A stretch of 64,000 bases of DNA from Pseudomonadota bacterium (GCA_021848725.1 JAJZTS010000007.1:1-64000); one strand, 5' to 3'. Shown: positions 50,502-61,931, counted from the stretch's first letter. Numbers and translations: made by a program. The notes: generated by a model from the sequence alone, not told the origin.

Positions 50502-53150
50502 TCAGGCGTTGGCTTGATCCGGCGAGCCGTCGGTCTTGGTTTCCACCATGACCAGCGGTTCGGCAGCAGCGGTTTCCTGGTTGTGTGCCGGACGGGGCCG
50601 CCGACGCGGCTGTTCGGCCTGGGTTGTGGACGGCTCGGCAGAATTTCCGCTGGCAGTGGCCTTGGTTTCCACCATCATCAACGGTTCGGCAGGTGCAGCC
50701 TCCACTTTCGGACGGGGGCGACGGCGGCGCTGACCATGACCTTCACCGGCCGAGGTGGCCTCGGCCGCAGGGGCGGCGCTACCGCGGGTTTCCACCAATT
50801 CCAGGCCGGCTTGGCCGAGGTTTGGGGCCGGTATGTTGAGGGCAGCGGGGGCCGCAGGCTTCGGCTCGGGTTTGACTGTAGCGACAGGCGCCGGGACCGC
50901 TGGGGCCAAGGCTTCGGGTGCTGGTTTGGCCTCTACAGCCGGTTCCACCATTACAACGATGGGCGCGGTCGGTGCGCTTGCCTCGGCGATCGCGGCTTCG
51001 GTCGGAGCGGCAACGTGTTGCTCACCAGCAGTCTCGGTTTCCGGCCGGCCCTCGCCGCGACGGCCACGGCCGCGACGGCGGCGACCGCGACCTTCGCGTT
51101 CCTGGCTGGTCTCGGTGGTGGGTGCTTCTGCGGCTTGTTGCTGCGGAGCGGGGACGGCCTGGGGCTCGCGCGGTGCGCGTTCGGCGCGCTCCTGACGTTC
51201 ACGCCGTTCGGGGCGCTCGGCGCGTTCGCCACGCTCTTGGCGCTCGCCACGTTCCTGCCGCTCACTCCGGGCCTGGCGCTCGGCGCGCTCAGGACGTTCG
51301 CCGCGCTCAGCGCGTTCGCCGCGTTCCTGGCGTTCGCCGCGCTCGCGGCGGCCACGACCTTCGCGACCTTCAGCTTGGCGGCCACGACGGCCTTCACCAC
51401 GGTCACGCCGGCCTTCGGCCTTCTTGGTTTGGGGCTTCGCTTCGGGCTCGGCTTCCAGACCGCGCAGCCAGCCGAAGATGCGGCCGAATAGGCCGGGCTT
51501 GGTCGGCTCGACGGCCTTGGTCGTCGGCATCGGTGCCGGTTGCGACGGGGTAATGCCCTGAACCATGGGCTGCACCCGCTCGGCCTTGGCTTCGCCCAGG
51601 CCAGCCGGGGTTTCTTCTTCGGCCGGCTTTTCCATCATCTGGTAGCTGGGCAGCACGGTTTCGGTGAGGTTCAGCTGGTCGTGGCGCAGGCGCTGCAGGA
51701 CATAGCGTGGCGTTTCGAAGTGGATGTTCGGAATCAGGATGATCTCGACCTTGTGCCGGGCCTCGATGTTGAGGATGTCGGTCCGCTTCTCGTTGAGCAG
51801 GAAGGTGGCGACCTCGACCGGGGTCTGCAAGTGGACGGCGCCGGTGTTTTCCTTCATCGCCTCTTCCTGCAGCATGCGCAGCAAGTGCAGGGCGAAGGAC
51901 TCGGTGCCACGGACATGGCCGGTACCGGCGCAGCGCGGGCAGGTCACATAGCTGGTCTCGCCCAGCGAGGGTTGCAGGCGCTGACGCGACAACTCCAGCA
52001 GGCCGAAGCGGGAGATCTTGCCCAACTGGATGCGGGCGCGGTCGTGGCGCAGCGAGTCGCGCAGGCGGTCTTCCACCTCGCGCTGATTCTTTGGGCTTTC
52101 CATGTCGATGAAGTCGATCACAATCAAGCCGCCCAGGTCGCGCAGGCGCATCTGGCGGGCGACTTCTTCGGCCGCTTCCAGGTTGGTGTTGAAGGCGGTC
52201 TGTTCGATGTCGGCGCCGCGGGTGGCCTGGGCCGAGTTCACGTCGATGGCGACCAACGCCTCGGTGTGGTCGATCACGATGGCGCCGCCGGAGGGCAGGG
52301 GCACCGTGCGCGAATAGGCGTTTTCGATCTGGTGTTCGATCTGGAAGCGGGAGAACACCGGCACGCTGTCGGTGTACAACTTCACCCGGTTGACGTTGTT
52401 CGGCATCACATGGGCCATGAACTGACGGGCCTGCTCGTAGATGGCCGGGGTGTCGATCAAGATCTCGCCGATGTCCGGCGTGAAGTAATCGCGAATGGCG
52501 CGGATCACCAGGCTGGATTCCTGATAGATCAGGAAGGCGCCGCGCTGCGACTTGGCGGCCGAATCGATGGCCTGCCACAGTTGCATCAGGTAGTTGAGGT
52601 CCCATTGCAGTTCCTCGACCGAGCGGCCGATGCCGGCCGTGCGGGCGATCAGACTCATGCCGTTGGGCACTTCCAGTTGGGCCATCGCGTCGCGCAGTTC
52701 GTTGCGATCTTCACCCTCGATCCGGCGGGAGACCCCGCCGCCGCGCGGGTTGTTCGGCATCAGCACCAGATAGCGGCCGGCCAGGCTGACGAAATTGGTC
52801 AGGGCCGCGCCCTTGGTGCCGCGCTCGTCCTTCTCGACCTGGACCACGAGTTCCTGGCCTTCCTTGAGGAAGTCCTGGATGCGGCCGCGACTGAAGTCGC
52901 CGCTTTCGGCACCGGCTAGGGCCGAACGAGCGATTTCCTTGAATGGGAGGAAGCCGTGGCGCTCGGCGCCGTAATCGACGAAGCAGGCTTCCAGGCTGGG
53001 TTCAACGCGGGTGACGACGCCTTTGTAGATGTTGCCTTTGCGTTGTTCTTTGGTGGCGGATTCAATGTCGAGGTCGATGAGTTTCTGACCTTCGACAATG
53101 GCGACGCGCAATTCTTCCGCCTGCGTCGCATTGAATAACATGCGTTTCAT
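50502..53150 (-). CDS. rne: Ribonuclease E
   Basis: Principal mRNA-decay and RNA-processing endonuclease. The 882 residues begin [31 protein letters not shown]. They have the S1 domain ([32 protein letters not shown]), the catalytic DNase I-like Asp residues around [10 protein letters not shown] and LIVIDFIDM, and the zinc-link [10 protein letters not shown]. Beyond about residue 540 the tail is disordered: an Arg/Glu-rich RERQERGER tract (about 580-680), a Pro/Ala-rich stretch and, at the end, repeated RRRPRP and L-MVETK elements that may be RNA- or partner-binding microdomains. It has a long leader. Confidence 0.95.
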   Translation of the reverse strand: MKRMLFNATQAEELRVAIVEGQKLIDLDIESATKEQRKGNIYKGVVTRVEPSLEACFVDYGAERHGFLPFKEIARSALAGAESGDFSRGRIQDFLKEGQELVVQVEKDERGTKGAALTNFVSLAGRYLVLMPNNPRGGGVSRRIEGEDRNELRDAMAQLEVPNGMSLIARTAGIGRSVEELQWDLNYLMQLWQAIDSAAKSQRGAFLIYQESSLVIRAIRDYFTPDIGEILIDTPAIYEQARQFMAHVMPNNVNRVKLYTDSVPVFSRFQIEHQIENAYSRTVPLPSGGAIVIDHTEALVAIDVNSAQATRGADIEQTAFNTNLEAAEEVARQMRLRDLGGLIVIDFIDMESPKNQREVEDRLRDSLRHDRARIQLGKISRFGLLELSRQRLQPSLGETSYVTCPRCAGTGHVRGTESFALHLLRMLQEEAMKENTGAVHLQTPVEVATFLLNEKRTDILNIEARHKVEIILIPNIHFETPRYVLQRLRHDQLNLTETVLPSYQMMEKPAEEETPAGLGEAKAERVQPMVQGITPSQPAPMPTTKAVEPTKPGLFGRIFGWLRGLEAEPEAKPQTKKAEGRRDRGEGRRGRQAEGREGRGRRERGERQERGERAERGERPERAERQARSERQERGERQERGERAERPERRERQERAERAPREPQAVPAPQQQAAEAPTTETSQEREGRGRRRRGRGRRGEGRPETETAGEQHVAAPTEAAIAEASAPTAPIVVMVEPAVEAKPAPEALAPAVPAPVATVKPEPKPAAPAALNIPAPNLGQAGLELVETRGSAAPAAEATSAGEGHGQRRRRPRPKVEAAPAEPLMMVETKATASGNSAEPSTTQAEQPRRRPRPAHNQETAAAEPLVMVETKTDGSPDQANA

Positions 53151-53628
53151 TTTTTACCCCTGCGCCGTGCGCCCCGGGGCGATAAACCCGCTGCGCGCAT
53201 ACTCGCGGCAGCGAAGCGAGCAGAGGATCAGCAGACTGGTTGGTTTCGGTCTTGTACTGTCACATGCATGTTCTTGGGTCTATCTTCAACCCGCCGGCCA
53301 GGCCGTCGGGTGCAATCCGGGTACGAGTTGCGCTATCAAATACGTTACCATTGGCTCCGGCCGCTCTTTCTGGACGTTCTCCTCGATCTGGTCGAGGGCT
53401 ACGCGCAGTTGCGCCGAAGCTCCATTTTCACTTTTTTGGGTACCCGACTTAACCGTGCGCTCCGAGCGAACTTCTTTTAATGCGAATCGCGCTCGTAAGA
53501 CAGCTAGGCACTGCGAGGTCGAGGACCCGAAGCCGGAAAGTGAGCAACCGGCACTTTCCGCTCGGCCTGGGCAGGTTCTTCAACGCCCCTCTGGCTGGCT
53601 GTGAAAGCGCAAAAAGTATAACAGTGAA
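53151..53628. other. Long divergent region between rne and rluC (rne leader)
   Basis: This 478-bp gap has no gene I can support. It should hold the two divergent promoters and, next to rne, a long 5' untranslated leader; in E. coli the rne leader mediates autoregulation by RNase E. The short open frames here overlap one another and have no recognisable content. A hairpin at 53534-53560 is listed separately. Confidence 0.6.
53534..53560 (-). promoter_or_regulatory. Stem-loop in the presumed rne leader
   Basis: A 9-bp perfect stem CGGAAAGTG / CACTTTCCG encloses a nine-base loop (CCGGTTGCT on the minus strand). It lies about 384 bases upstream of the rne start, a distance comparable to the E. 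coli leader length, so it could sit near the 5' end of the rne mRNA. Whether it is transcribed with rne is not shown. Confidence 0.4.
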
Positions 53629-54639
53629 ATGAAAGACTTAGGTAACAAAGCTGCAAAAAAACTTGGCAATACGCCGAAAGAGGGAAACCCGCGTCCGCCG
53701 GCCCAAGTTGCCAAGGTCAGGATTGGGGCGGAAGAGGCCGGTCAACGCCTAGATAACTTCTTGTTCCGTAAGCTGAAAGGGGTGCCAAAGACCCGCATCT
53801 ATCGCATGTGCCGCGAGGGCGAGGTCAGGGTGAACGGCAAGCGGATCGAGCCGGCCTATCGTCTGGCCGAGGGTGACGAAGTGCGTATTCCGCCGGTGCG
53901 GGTGGCCGAGCGGCCGGACAAGGCGCCGGTGCGGGTGACCAAGTCCCTGCTCGACCGGGTGATCTATCGCGACGATAGCCTACTGGTCATCGACAAGCCG
54001 CCTGGCATGGCCGTGCACGGCGGTAGTGGGGTCAGCCAGGGGGTGATCGAGCAGTTACGGGTGGAGTTGCCCGAGGCTCGATTTTTGGAGTTGGCTCATC
54101 GTTTGGATCGGGAGACCTCCGGCGTGCTGGTGCTGGCCCTCAAGCGCTCGGCCTTGGTCGAACTGCACCGCATGCTGCGCGAGGGCGAGACCCGCAAGTG
54201 TTACCTGACCTTGGCCGTCGGGCATTGGCGCGACCCAGTGCGCAATGTCCGGCTGGCTTTGAAAAAATACGTGACTGGGGACGGCGAGCGCCGGGTCGCC
54301 GCCCAGGAGGATGGGCAGGCCGCCCATACCATCTTCCGCCTGGTCGAGCACTATCCCGGCTTCAGCCTGCTTGAGGCCGAGCTGAAGACCGGCCGTACCC
54401 ACCAAATCCGGGTCCACTTGGCGACGCTCAAACACCCCATCGCCGGCGACGACAAATATGGCGATTTCGACTTGAACAAGCGATTGAAATCCCTGGGGCT
54501 CAAACGCATGTTCCTGCACTCGGCTTCGCTGGAGCTCAAGCACCCCTTGACCGGCAAGCCGCTCAAATTGCAGGCGCCGTTGCCGACCGACCTCAAACAA
54601 TTTCTGGAATCATTGAAGATGGAATCCCAAGTTGGCTAA
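53629..54639 (+). CDS. rluC: 23S rRNA pseudouridine synthase RluC
   Basis: Modifies uridines 955, 2504 and 2580 (E. coli numbering). The 336 residues have a basic leader, an S4 domain (GQRLDNFLFRKLKGVPKTRIYRMCREGEVRVNGKRIEPAYRLAEGDEVRIPP), the catalytic HRLDRETSGVLVLALK and the C-terminal LKTGRTHQIRVHLATLKHPIAGDDKYGD. The divergent placement next to rne is conserved in many proteobacteria. It overlaps the HAD gene by 8 bp. Confidence 0.94.
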   Translation: MKDLGNKAAKKLGNTPKEGNPRPPAQVAKVRIGAEEAGQRLDNFLFRKLKGVPKTRIYRMCREGEVRVNGKRIEPAYRLAEGDEVRIPPVRVAERPDKAPVRVTKSLLDRVIYRDDSLLVIDKPPGMAVHGGSGVSQGVIEQLRVELPEARFLELAHRLDRETSGVLVLALKRSALVELHRMLREGETRKCYLTLAVGHWRDPVRNVRLALKKYVTGDGERRVAAQEDGQAAHTIFRLVEHYPGFSLLEAELKTGRTHQIRVHLATLKHPIAGDDKYGDFDLNKRLKSLGLKRMFLHSASLELKHPLTGKPLKLQAPLPTDLKQFLESLKMESQVG

Positions 54640-55288
54640 ACGTTTCGACCTGCTCATTTTCGACTGGGATGGCACCCTCATGGACTCGGCCGGCGCCATT
54701 GTGGCCAGCATCCAAGCGGCCTGCGCCGACATCGGTTGGCCGGTGCCCAGCCGCGAGGCGGCCAGCCATATCATCGGCCTTGGCCTCAAGGAGGCCATCC
54801 TCGCTTTGTTTCCGGATATGCCGGAGGCGGAGCATCTGCGTTTGGCCGAACGTTACCGCTACCATTTTCTGGCCCAGGACCACGCTATCCCGCTATTCGA
54901 CGGCGCTGAACGGCTCATTGCCGAACTGCACGACCGCGGTTTTTTGCTGGCCGTGGCGACCGGCAAGGCTCGGCGGGGCTTGATTCGAGCCTTCGAGCAC
55001 AGCGGCTTGGCACGTTATTTCCATGCCTCGCGCACCGCCGACGAGACCTTTTCCAAGCCGAATCCGACCATGTTGATCGAGTTGCTCGACGAATTGATGG
55101 TCGAAAAGGATAAGGCCTTGATGATCGGCGATACCAGCCACGATCTGTTGATGGCACAGAACGCCGGCCTGCCTTCACTGGCGGCGGGCTATGGCGCGCA
55201 TCCGGCCGAAAGCCTGCACGCCTATCAACCGCTCGCTGTTTGCCAGCGCTTCGAGGACTTGGCCGAATGGTTGAAAGCGAACGCCTGA
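54632..55288 (+). CDS. HAD-family hydrolase (phosphoglycolate-phosphatase-like)
   Basis: The 218 residues contain the HAD motifs: I is IFDWDGTLMDS (nucleophile and acid Asp), II is VATGKA, III is Lys in FSKPNP, and IV is MIGDTSHDLLMAQNAG. The cap domain is the small helical type of Gph/Pgp proteins. The start is TTG (54632), inside the rluC end, with no alternative ATG. It is followed by the Rieske gene with a 22-bp overlap. The substrate is not determined. Confidence 0.9.
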   Translation: MAKRFDLLIFDWDGTLMDSAGAIVASIQAACADIGWPVPSREAASHIIGLGLKEAILALFPDMPEAEHLRLAERYRYHFLAQDHAIPLFDGAERLIAELHDRGFLLAVATGKARRGLIRAFEHSGLARYFHASRTADETFSKPNPTMLIELLDELMVEKDKALMIGDTSHDLLMAQNAGLPSLAAGYGAHPAESLHAYQPLAVCQRFEDLAEWLKANA

Positions 55289-55638
55289 TCTGCGCCTCGA
55301 ACGCGTTGGAAGAGGGCGGCCCCGGCGTGCGCTTCGAAGTGCATTGGGGCGGCCAGATGATGCCTGCCTTTGCGATCCGCTTTCGGGGCGGGGCTTATGG
55401 CTATCTCAATCGCTGTGGCCATGTCCCGGTGGAGCTGGATTTCCAGCCCGGCGAGTTTTTCGACACGAGCCGGTTATACTTGATCTGCGCGACGCACGGC
55501 GCCTTGTATGACCCGGCGTCGGGTGCCTGTTTGGGCGGGCGCTGTGCCGGGCGAGGCCTGGTCCGGCTCGATGTGACCGAGCACGATGGTGCGGTTTATC
55601 TAAAGGAATTAAGCAAGCATGGCAGAAGGGCAGGATAA
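55267..55638 (+). CDS. Small Rieske [2Fe-2S] protein
   Basis: The 123 residues are a stand-alone Rieske domain with CGH (Cys 50, His 52) and CATH (Cys 74, His 77), followed by GALYDPASGACLGGRCAGRGL. There is no signal peptide or membrane anchor, so it is cytosolic and of the ferredoxin-like group. Overlaps with the HAD gene (22 bp) and with sppA (20 bp) show tight coupling in an rluC-HAD-Rieske-sppA operon. Its electron partner is unknown. Confidence 0.9.
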   Translation: MVESERLICASNALEEGGPGVRFEVHWGGQMMPAFAIRFRGGAYGYLNRCGHVPVELDFQPGEFFDTSRLYLICATHGALYDPASGACLGGRCAGRGLVRLDVTEHDGAVYLKELSKHGRRAG

Positions 55639-56554
55639 CTGGGAGCGCGACGCGCTCGAACGTTTGCTGTTCGAGCAGCTCAAGGAACAGCGCAAGGCGC
55701 GGCGTTGGGCTATTTTCTTTCGCTCGCTTTTCTTCGTCTGGTTGTTTTTGCTGCTCATGATGTTCGTCGCCCATGAGGACGGCGAACTGACAACCGGCCC
55801 GCATACGGCCTTGATCAACATTCAAGGCGAGATCGGCGGCAACGATGTGAATGCCGACGATATTTTGGCTGCCCTCAACAATGCCTTCGAAGACAAGCGC
55901 AGCAAGGCTGTGGTCTTGCGCATCAATAGCCCGGGCGGCAGTCCGGTCACGGCCGGCATCATTTATGACGAAATCCGCCGCTTGCGTACCAAAAACCCGA
56001 ATATCCCCATCTATGCCGTCGTGGAAGATATCTGCGCCTCGGGCGGCTATTACATCGCGGCGGCGGCCGACAGGATCTACGTGGATAAGGCCTCGCTGGT
56101 CGGTTCTATCGGTGTGCTGATGGATGGCTTTGGTTTTACCGAGGGGATGAAGAAGCTTGGCGTAGAACGACGTCTGTTGACCGCAGGGGAGAACAAGGGT
56201 TTCCTCGATCCCTTCTCACCGGAAGACCCTAGACAAGTGGCCCATGCCAAGGCCATGCTGGCCGAGATCCATCAGCAGTTCATCCAGGCTGTGCGCCAAG
56301 GCCGTGGCAAGCGCTTGCATGAGACCCCGGACATGTTCAGCGGTTTGGTTTGGAACGGTGCCAAGAGTGTCGAGCTTGGCTTGGCTGACGGCCTGGGCAG
56401 TCTCGATTATGTCGCGCGCGAGGTGGTCAAGGCCGAGGACATCCTCGATTTCACCCCGCAGGAAAATCTGGCCGACCGTCTGGCCAGGCGCTTGGGTACC
56501 GCCATTGGCGATGCGGTGCGGCCCTGGGTCAAGGAGCCATTGTCACTACATTGA
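55619..56554 (+). CDS. sppA: Signal peptide peptidase SppA (S49, short form)
   Basis: Membrane-anchored protease that degrades cleaved signal peptides. The 311 residues have one N-terminal membrane helix (about 31-51) and the S49 core: RINSPGGSPV, the nucleophile Ser 141 in ICASGGYYIAAAADRIY, GSIGVLM, and the likely general-base Lys 193 in TAGENKGFLDPF. This is the half-length type with both catalytic residues in one copy. It is the last gene of the overlapping operon starting with rluC. Confidence 0.93.
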   Translation: MAEGQDNWERDALERLLFEQLKEQRKARRWAIFFRSLFFVWLFLLLMMFVAHEDGELTTGPHTALINIQGEIGGNDVNADDILAALNNAFEDKRSKAVVLRINSPGGSPVTAGIIYDEIRRLRTKNPNIPIYAVVEDICASGGYYIAAAADRIYVDKASLVGSIGVLMDGFGFTEGMKKLGVERRLLTAGENKGFLDPFSPEDPRQVAHAKAMLAEIHQQFIQAVRQGRGKRLHETPDMFSGLVWNGAKSVELGLADGLGSLDYVAREVVKAEDILDFTPQENLADRLARRLGTAIGDAVRPWVKEPLSLH

Positions 56555-56615
56555 TGGCCAGCCTCAGGGCGGTTGGTTTTGGGTCAAATTTGGCTGGTCT
56601 TGAAGAATCGTTGAT

Positions 56616-57731
56616 ATGGCAAGCTCGCTTTCGGCCGTGTTCTATCGGCACAATCTCCTTGACCTGATTTATACGCGCAACCACTCGCGCGATTTCTGCG
56701 CAATCCGTGGTGATTACTTCACGACCCGGATGCGTCTGATGGCCACGGTATTCGCCGTTTTGGCCACCTTATGGCTGGCGATCGACTATCTATTTCTCGA
56801 TCCGGCCTACCAGCAGCCCATTAGTCTGCTGCGTGCCGCGGTGGCTGGCCTCTATGCTTGGATGGCCATACGGCCGGTTAGGCAGCATGACTTGCGGGCG
56901 GCGCATCTCTATCTGGTTGCCTTTGTTTCCTTCGCCTCCGTGTTCTATATCGGGGCGCGTCAAATCATGCCCCACGCCGAAATGGCCGACGCTATGTTGG
57001 TCGGTTACTACTTTCTGCCCTTTTTGCTGGTGTCGATGTTGGCCTTGTTCCCGATGACCGTGGTGGAGTCGGTCGGTTATTTGCTGGCGATTGGCGCCCT
57101 GTTCTGGGGGCATGAATGGCTGGTGGGGGACATGCATGACATTGTGACCCTTGGCAATGCCTGGCTACTGGGCATGATGGCCTTGATGGCGGTCTGGGCT
57201 CAGCTTTCCCAATTGCATATGCTGCTTAGGCTTTATCGAGAGGCGACGCACGATGTGCTGACCGGGTTGACCAATCGTCGTGCGCTCATGAATGGCTTGC
57301 AGCATGAGGTTCAGATTGCGCACCAGACACGGCAGCCTTTGAGTGTATTGCTCATGGACCTTGACCACTTCAAGCGGATCAACGATGTTCATGGCCACAT
57401 TATGGGCGATGCGGTGCTGCGGCAGTTCGGTGCGCTGCTGGCCGAAGTCATTCATGCGCCCAGTGTGGCCGCACGATTCGGCGGCGAGGAATTTTTCGCG
57501 GTGCTACCGGATATGCCCAAGCCGGATGCCATGGCGGTGGCTGAAACGATACGCGAGCGCTGTGCAGCGCTCGTCGTCGATAGCCCGATGGGTGAGCGCA
57601 TTCCGGTCACCGTCAGTATCGGTGTGGCGCAGTTGAACGCCAATGAGGCTACCTCGCAGTTGATCTGCCGGGTCGATGAAGTGCTCTACCGAGCCAAAGA
57701 GGGCGGCCGTAATTCGGTCAGTGTGGCTTGA
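56616..57731 (+). CDS. Membrane diguanylate cyclase (GGDEF) without inhibitory site
   Basis: The 371 residues have about six membrane helices between residues 40 and 200 forming a MASE-like sensor. A GGDEF domain follows, with LLMDLDHFKRINDVHGHIMGD and the active-site GGEEF at 289-293. The position five residues before GGEEF lacks RxxD (it reads HAPS), so product inhibition through the I-site is not expected, unlike the other cyclase in this window. Signal unknown. It starts 61 bp after sppA and is followed at 7 bp by a Rof-like gene. Confidence 0.9.
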   Translation: MASSLSAVFYRHNLLDLIYTRNHSRDFCAIRGDYFTTRMRLMATVFAVLATLWLAIDYLFLDPAYQQPISLLRAAVAGLYAWMAIRPVRQHDLRAAHLYLVAFVSFASVFYIGARQIMPHAEMADAMLVGYYFLPFLLVSMLALFPMTVVESVGYLLAIGALFWGHEWLVGDMHDIVTLGNAWLLGMMALMAVWAQLSQLHMLLRLYREATHDVLTGLTNRRALMNGLQHEVQIAHQTRQPLSVLLMDLDHFKRINDVHGHIMGDAVLRQFGALLAEVIHAPSVAARFGGEEFFAVLPDMPKPDAMAVAETIRERCAALVVDSPMGERIPVTVSIGVAQLNANEATSQLICRVDEVLYRAKEGGRNSVSVA

Positions 57732-57738
57732 GGCTGGC

Positions 57739-57972
57739 GTGAGCGACTACATCCCCATACCCTGTGCGTTTCATGAGCAACTCGAGTTCGCCGTCTTGCG
57801 CCGGCAACGTTTGCAGCTGCGCTATCTGAGCGACACGGGCGAGATCGAGGCCGTCGTGTTGCCGCTGGATGTGGCTACCCGCGATAGCGCCGAATGGCTG
57901 ACCTGCCAGTTGGGCGATGGCCACGTCCTGACGCTGCGCCTGGATCGACTGCGCAGCGCTCGACCGGCCTGA
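57739..57972 (+). CDS. rof: Rof-like Rho-binding antiterminator
   Basis: The 77 residues from the GTG at 57739 (GAGG five bases upstream) fit the Rof/YaeO family pattern: DYIPIPCAFHEQLEFAVLRRQRLQLRYLSDTGEIEAVVLPLDVATRDSAEWL, ending LTLRLDRLRSARPA. E. coli Rof binds Rho and inhibits termination. The start is chosen because the family begins near the Y-x-PI-x-C segment. It is close to the cyclase stop (7 bp) and ends just before the grpE sigma32 promoter. Identification is by pattern only. Confidence 0.72.
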   Translation: MSDYIPIPCAFHEQLEFAVLRRQRLQLRYLSDTGEIEAVVLPLDVATRDSAEWLTCQLGDGHVLTLRLDRLRSARPA

Positions 57973-57987
57973 GTCTTTCGTTGCCCC

Positions 57988-58015
57988 CTTGAAATTCCGC
58001 TGGGTGCCCCCATTC
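57988..58015 (+). promoter_or_regulatory. Sigma32 (RpoH) heat-shock promoter of grpE
   Basis: CTTGAAA, 13 bases, CCCCATTC closely matches the RpoH consensus CTTGAAA-N11-16-CCCCATNT. It ends 32 bp before the grpE ATG and lies after the Rof-like gene stop. Confidence 0.88.
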
Positions 58016-58047
58016 CCTACGCAGGTTTATTGCGAGGGCGCTTATAA

Positions 58048-58560
58048 ATGCAACAAGAACAGAACACCCCCGAGGCTGCCGCCGAGGGAGAGAACAAGGA
58101 AGTCACCCCCAGCCTGGAAGAGATGCTGCGCCTGGCCGAACTCAAGGCCGAGGAGCACCACGACGCCTGGCTGCGGGCCAAGGCCGAGACCGAGAACGTG
58201 CGCCGCCGGGGCGTGGAAGAGGCCGACAAAGCACGCAAGTTTGCGGCCGAGAAGTTCGCCGGCGAATTGCTGGCGGTGAAGGACAGCCTGGAGGCCGCAT
58301 TGGCCACCGGCGACAACGCCACGTTGGAGACGCTGAAGAGCGGCGTGGAACTGACCCTGCGTCAGCTGGTCGCCGCCTTCGAGAAACACAACCTGATTGA
58401 AATCAATCCGTTGGGCCAAAAATTCGATCCCAATCTGCATCAGGCCATCGGTATGGTCGAAGGCGAGGGCGAGGCCAATACCGTCGCCGTCGTGTTGCAG
58501 AAGGGCTACCAGTTGAACGAGCGCGTGCTGCGTCCGGCCCTGGTCCAGGTTTTCAAGTAA
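58048..58560 (+). CDS. grpE: Nucleotide exchange factor GrpE
   Basis: Releases ADP from DnaK. The 170 residues have an acidic, disordered start, a long coiled-coil helix (about 23-80, with [27 protein letters not shown]) and the C-terminal beta domain ([50 protein letters not shown]). It is preceded by a sigma32 promoter and followed 68 bp later by dnaK, which has its own. Confidence 0.95.
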   Translation: MQQEQNTPEAAAEGENKEVTPSLEEMLRLAELKAEEHHDAWLRAKAETENVRRRGVEEADKARKFAAEKFAGELLAVKDSLEAALATGDNATLETLKSGVELTLRQLVAAFEKHNLIEINPLGQKFDPNLHQAIGMVEGEGEANTVAVVLQKGYQLNERVLRPALVQVFK

Positions 58561-58565
58561 GCCCT

Positions 58566-58593
58566 CTTGAAGTCCAGGCTTTTAACCGCATAT
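58566..58593 (+). promoter_or_regulatory. Second sigma32-type promoter, upstream of dnaK
   Basis: CTTGAAG, 13 bases, CCGCATAT matches the RpoH consensus at 6 of 7 and 7 of 8 positions, with the same spacer as the grpE promoter. It ends 35 bp before the dnaK start and begins 6 bp after the grpE stop. Confidence 0.75.
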
Positions 58594-58628
58594 CCGCGAC
58601 AGTCGAACTAATTTTGTAAGGAATAATC

Positions 58629-60548
<1,920 letters not shown>

Positions 60549-60637
60549 GGTTAAACCGGACACCTTCGGTGCCGTTTTAACTGGCCGGGTTCAAGCGGGC
60601 GTCGCCCCTTAACCCGGCCTTTTCGATTGGGATGGGC

Positions 60638-61759
60638 ATGGCGAAACGGGATTACTACGAGGTGCTTGGCGTTGCCAAAAGCGCTTCCGAAGACGAACTG
60701 AAAAAGGCCTACCGCAAGCTGGCCATGAAGTATCACCCGGACCGCAACCCGGGTAACCACGAGGCCGAGGAGCACTTCAAGGAGGTCAAGGAGGCCTACG
60801 AGGTGCTGACCGATCCGCAGAAGCGGGCGGCCTACGACCAGTACGGCCATGCCGGCGTCGACCCCTCGATGGCCGGGGCCGGCGGCGCCGGCTATGGCAA
60901 TTTCGCCGATGCCTTCTCCGATATCTTCGGCGATATCTTCGGCGGCGGTGGCGGCGGGCGACGCAGCCAGGTCTATCGCGGTGCCGACCTGCGCTACAAC
61001 CTGGAGATCTCGCTGGAAGAGGCCGCGCGCGGCACCGAGACCAAGATCCGCATCCCGGTGATGAGCGAATGCGAGCATTGCGGCGGCAGCGGCGCGAAGA
61101 AGGGCAGCGAGCCGGCCACCTGTCCGACCTGCGGCGGCCATGGCCAGGTGCGTATGCAGCAGGGCTTCTTCTCCATCCAGCAGACCTGCCCGCATTGCAA
61201 TGGCAGCGGCCGGGTCATCACCGATCCCTGCGGTCATTGCCATGGCAACGGCCGGATCAAGAAGCACAAGACCCTGTCGGTCAACATCCCGGCCGGGGTC
61301 AACGAAGGCGACCGGATCAGGTTGTCAGGCGAGGGCGAGGCCGGCATCAACGGCGGCCCGCCGGGGGATCTATATGTGCTGATCCACCTGAAGGCGCATC
61401 CCGTTTTCCAGCGCGACCACAACGACTTGCATTGCGAGATGCCGGTTTCTTACGCAACAGCGGCCTTGGGTGGCGAGGTCACCATCCCGACCCTGGATGG
61501 CCAGGCCAGTATCAAAATCCCGGCCGAAACCCAGACCGGCAAGATATTCCGCCTACGCGGCAAGGGCATCAAGGGCGTGCGCAGCGATAGCCACGGCGAC
61601 CTGCTGTGCCACGTGGTGGTGGAGACCCCGGTCAGCCTGACCGAGCGGCAGAAGGAACTGCTGCGCGAGTTCGATGCAATCAGCCGCGAGCATGAAGGCA
61701 AGCACAACCCCAAAGCCAAGGGCTTTATGGACAAGGTGAAAGAATTTTTCAGTGCCTGA
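60638..61759 (+). CDS. dnaJ: Chaperone DnaJ (type A Hsp40)
   Basis: Stimulates the DnaK ATPase and delivers substrates. The 373 residues have the J domain ([41 protein letters not shown] included), a G/F linker ([16 protein letters not shown]), four CxxCxGxG zinc repeats ([32 protein letters not shown]) and two C-terminal beta domains. The ATG at 60638 gives MAKRDYYE; one at 60632 adds two residues. The stop lies in the loop/arm of a long hairpin. Confidence 0.97.
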   Translation: MAKRDYYEVLGVAKSASEDELKKAYRKLAMKYHPDRNPGNHEAEEHFKEVKEAYEVLTDPQKRAAYDQYGHAGVDPSMAGAGGAGYGNFADAFSDIFGDIFGGGGGGRRSQVYRGADLRYNLEISLEEAARGTETKIRIPVMSECEHCGGSGAKKGSEPATCPTCGGHGQVRMQQGFFSIQQTCPHCNGSGRVITDPCGHCHGNGRIKKHKTLSVNIPAGVNEGDRIRLSGEGEAGINGGPPGDLYVLIHLKAHPVFQRDHNDLHCEMPVSYATAALGGEVTIPTLDGQASIKIPAETQTGKIFRLRGKGIKGVRSDSHGDLLCHVVVETPVSLTERQKELLREFDAISREHEGKHNPKAKGFMDKVKEFFSA

Positions 61760-61775
61760 AAATTCTTTCACCTTG
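61732..61775 (+). terminator. 17-bp stem spanning the end of dnaJ
   Basis: The arms 61732-61748 and 61759-61775 are perfectly complementary (17 bp, core GGTGAAAGAATTTT / AAAATTCTTTCACC) around a ten-base loop. The first arm is coding (KVKEFF) and the stop codon TGA begins in the loop and ends in the second arm. There is no T-run after it, so it may act as a 3'-end protector or as a Rho-assisted end rather than as an intrinsic terminator. Confidence 0.65.
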
Positions 61776-61931
61776 CAATGCGGGTACTTGTGCCCCTTGG
61801 GGTGAACTTGTCGTGTCGATAAGTTAAGCCGCGAAGCGCCGGTCGAACCCACAAAGTTTCATCCAGGCGTAAAGAGATTGTTATCCAGGCTTGCGACACT
61901 GCGCGCTCCATCCTGTTTCGTGGAGCGGATC

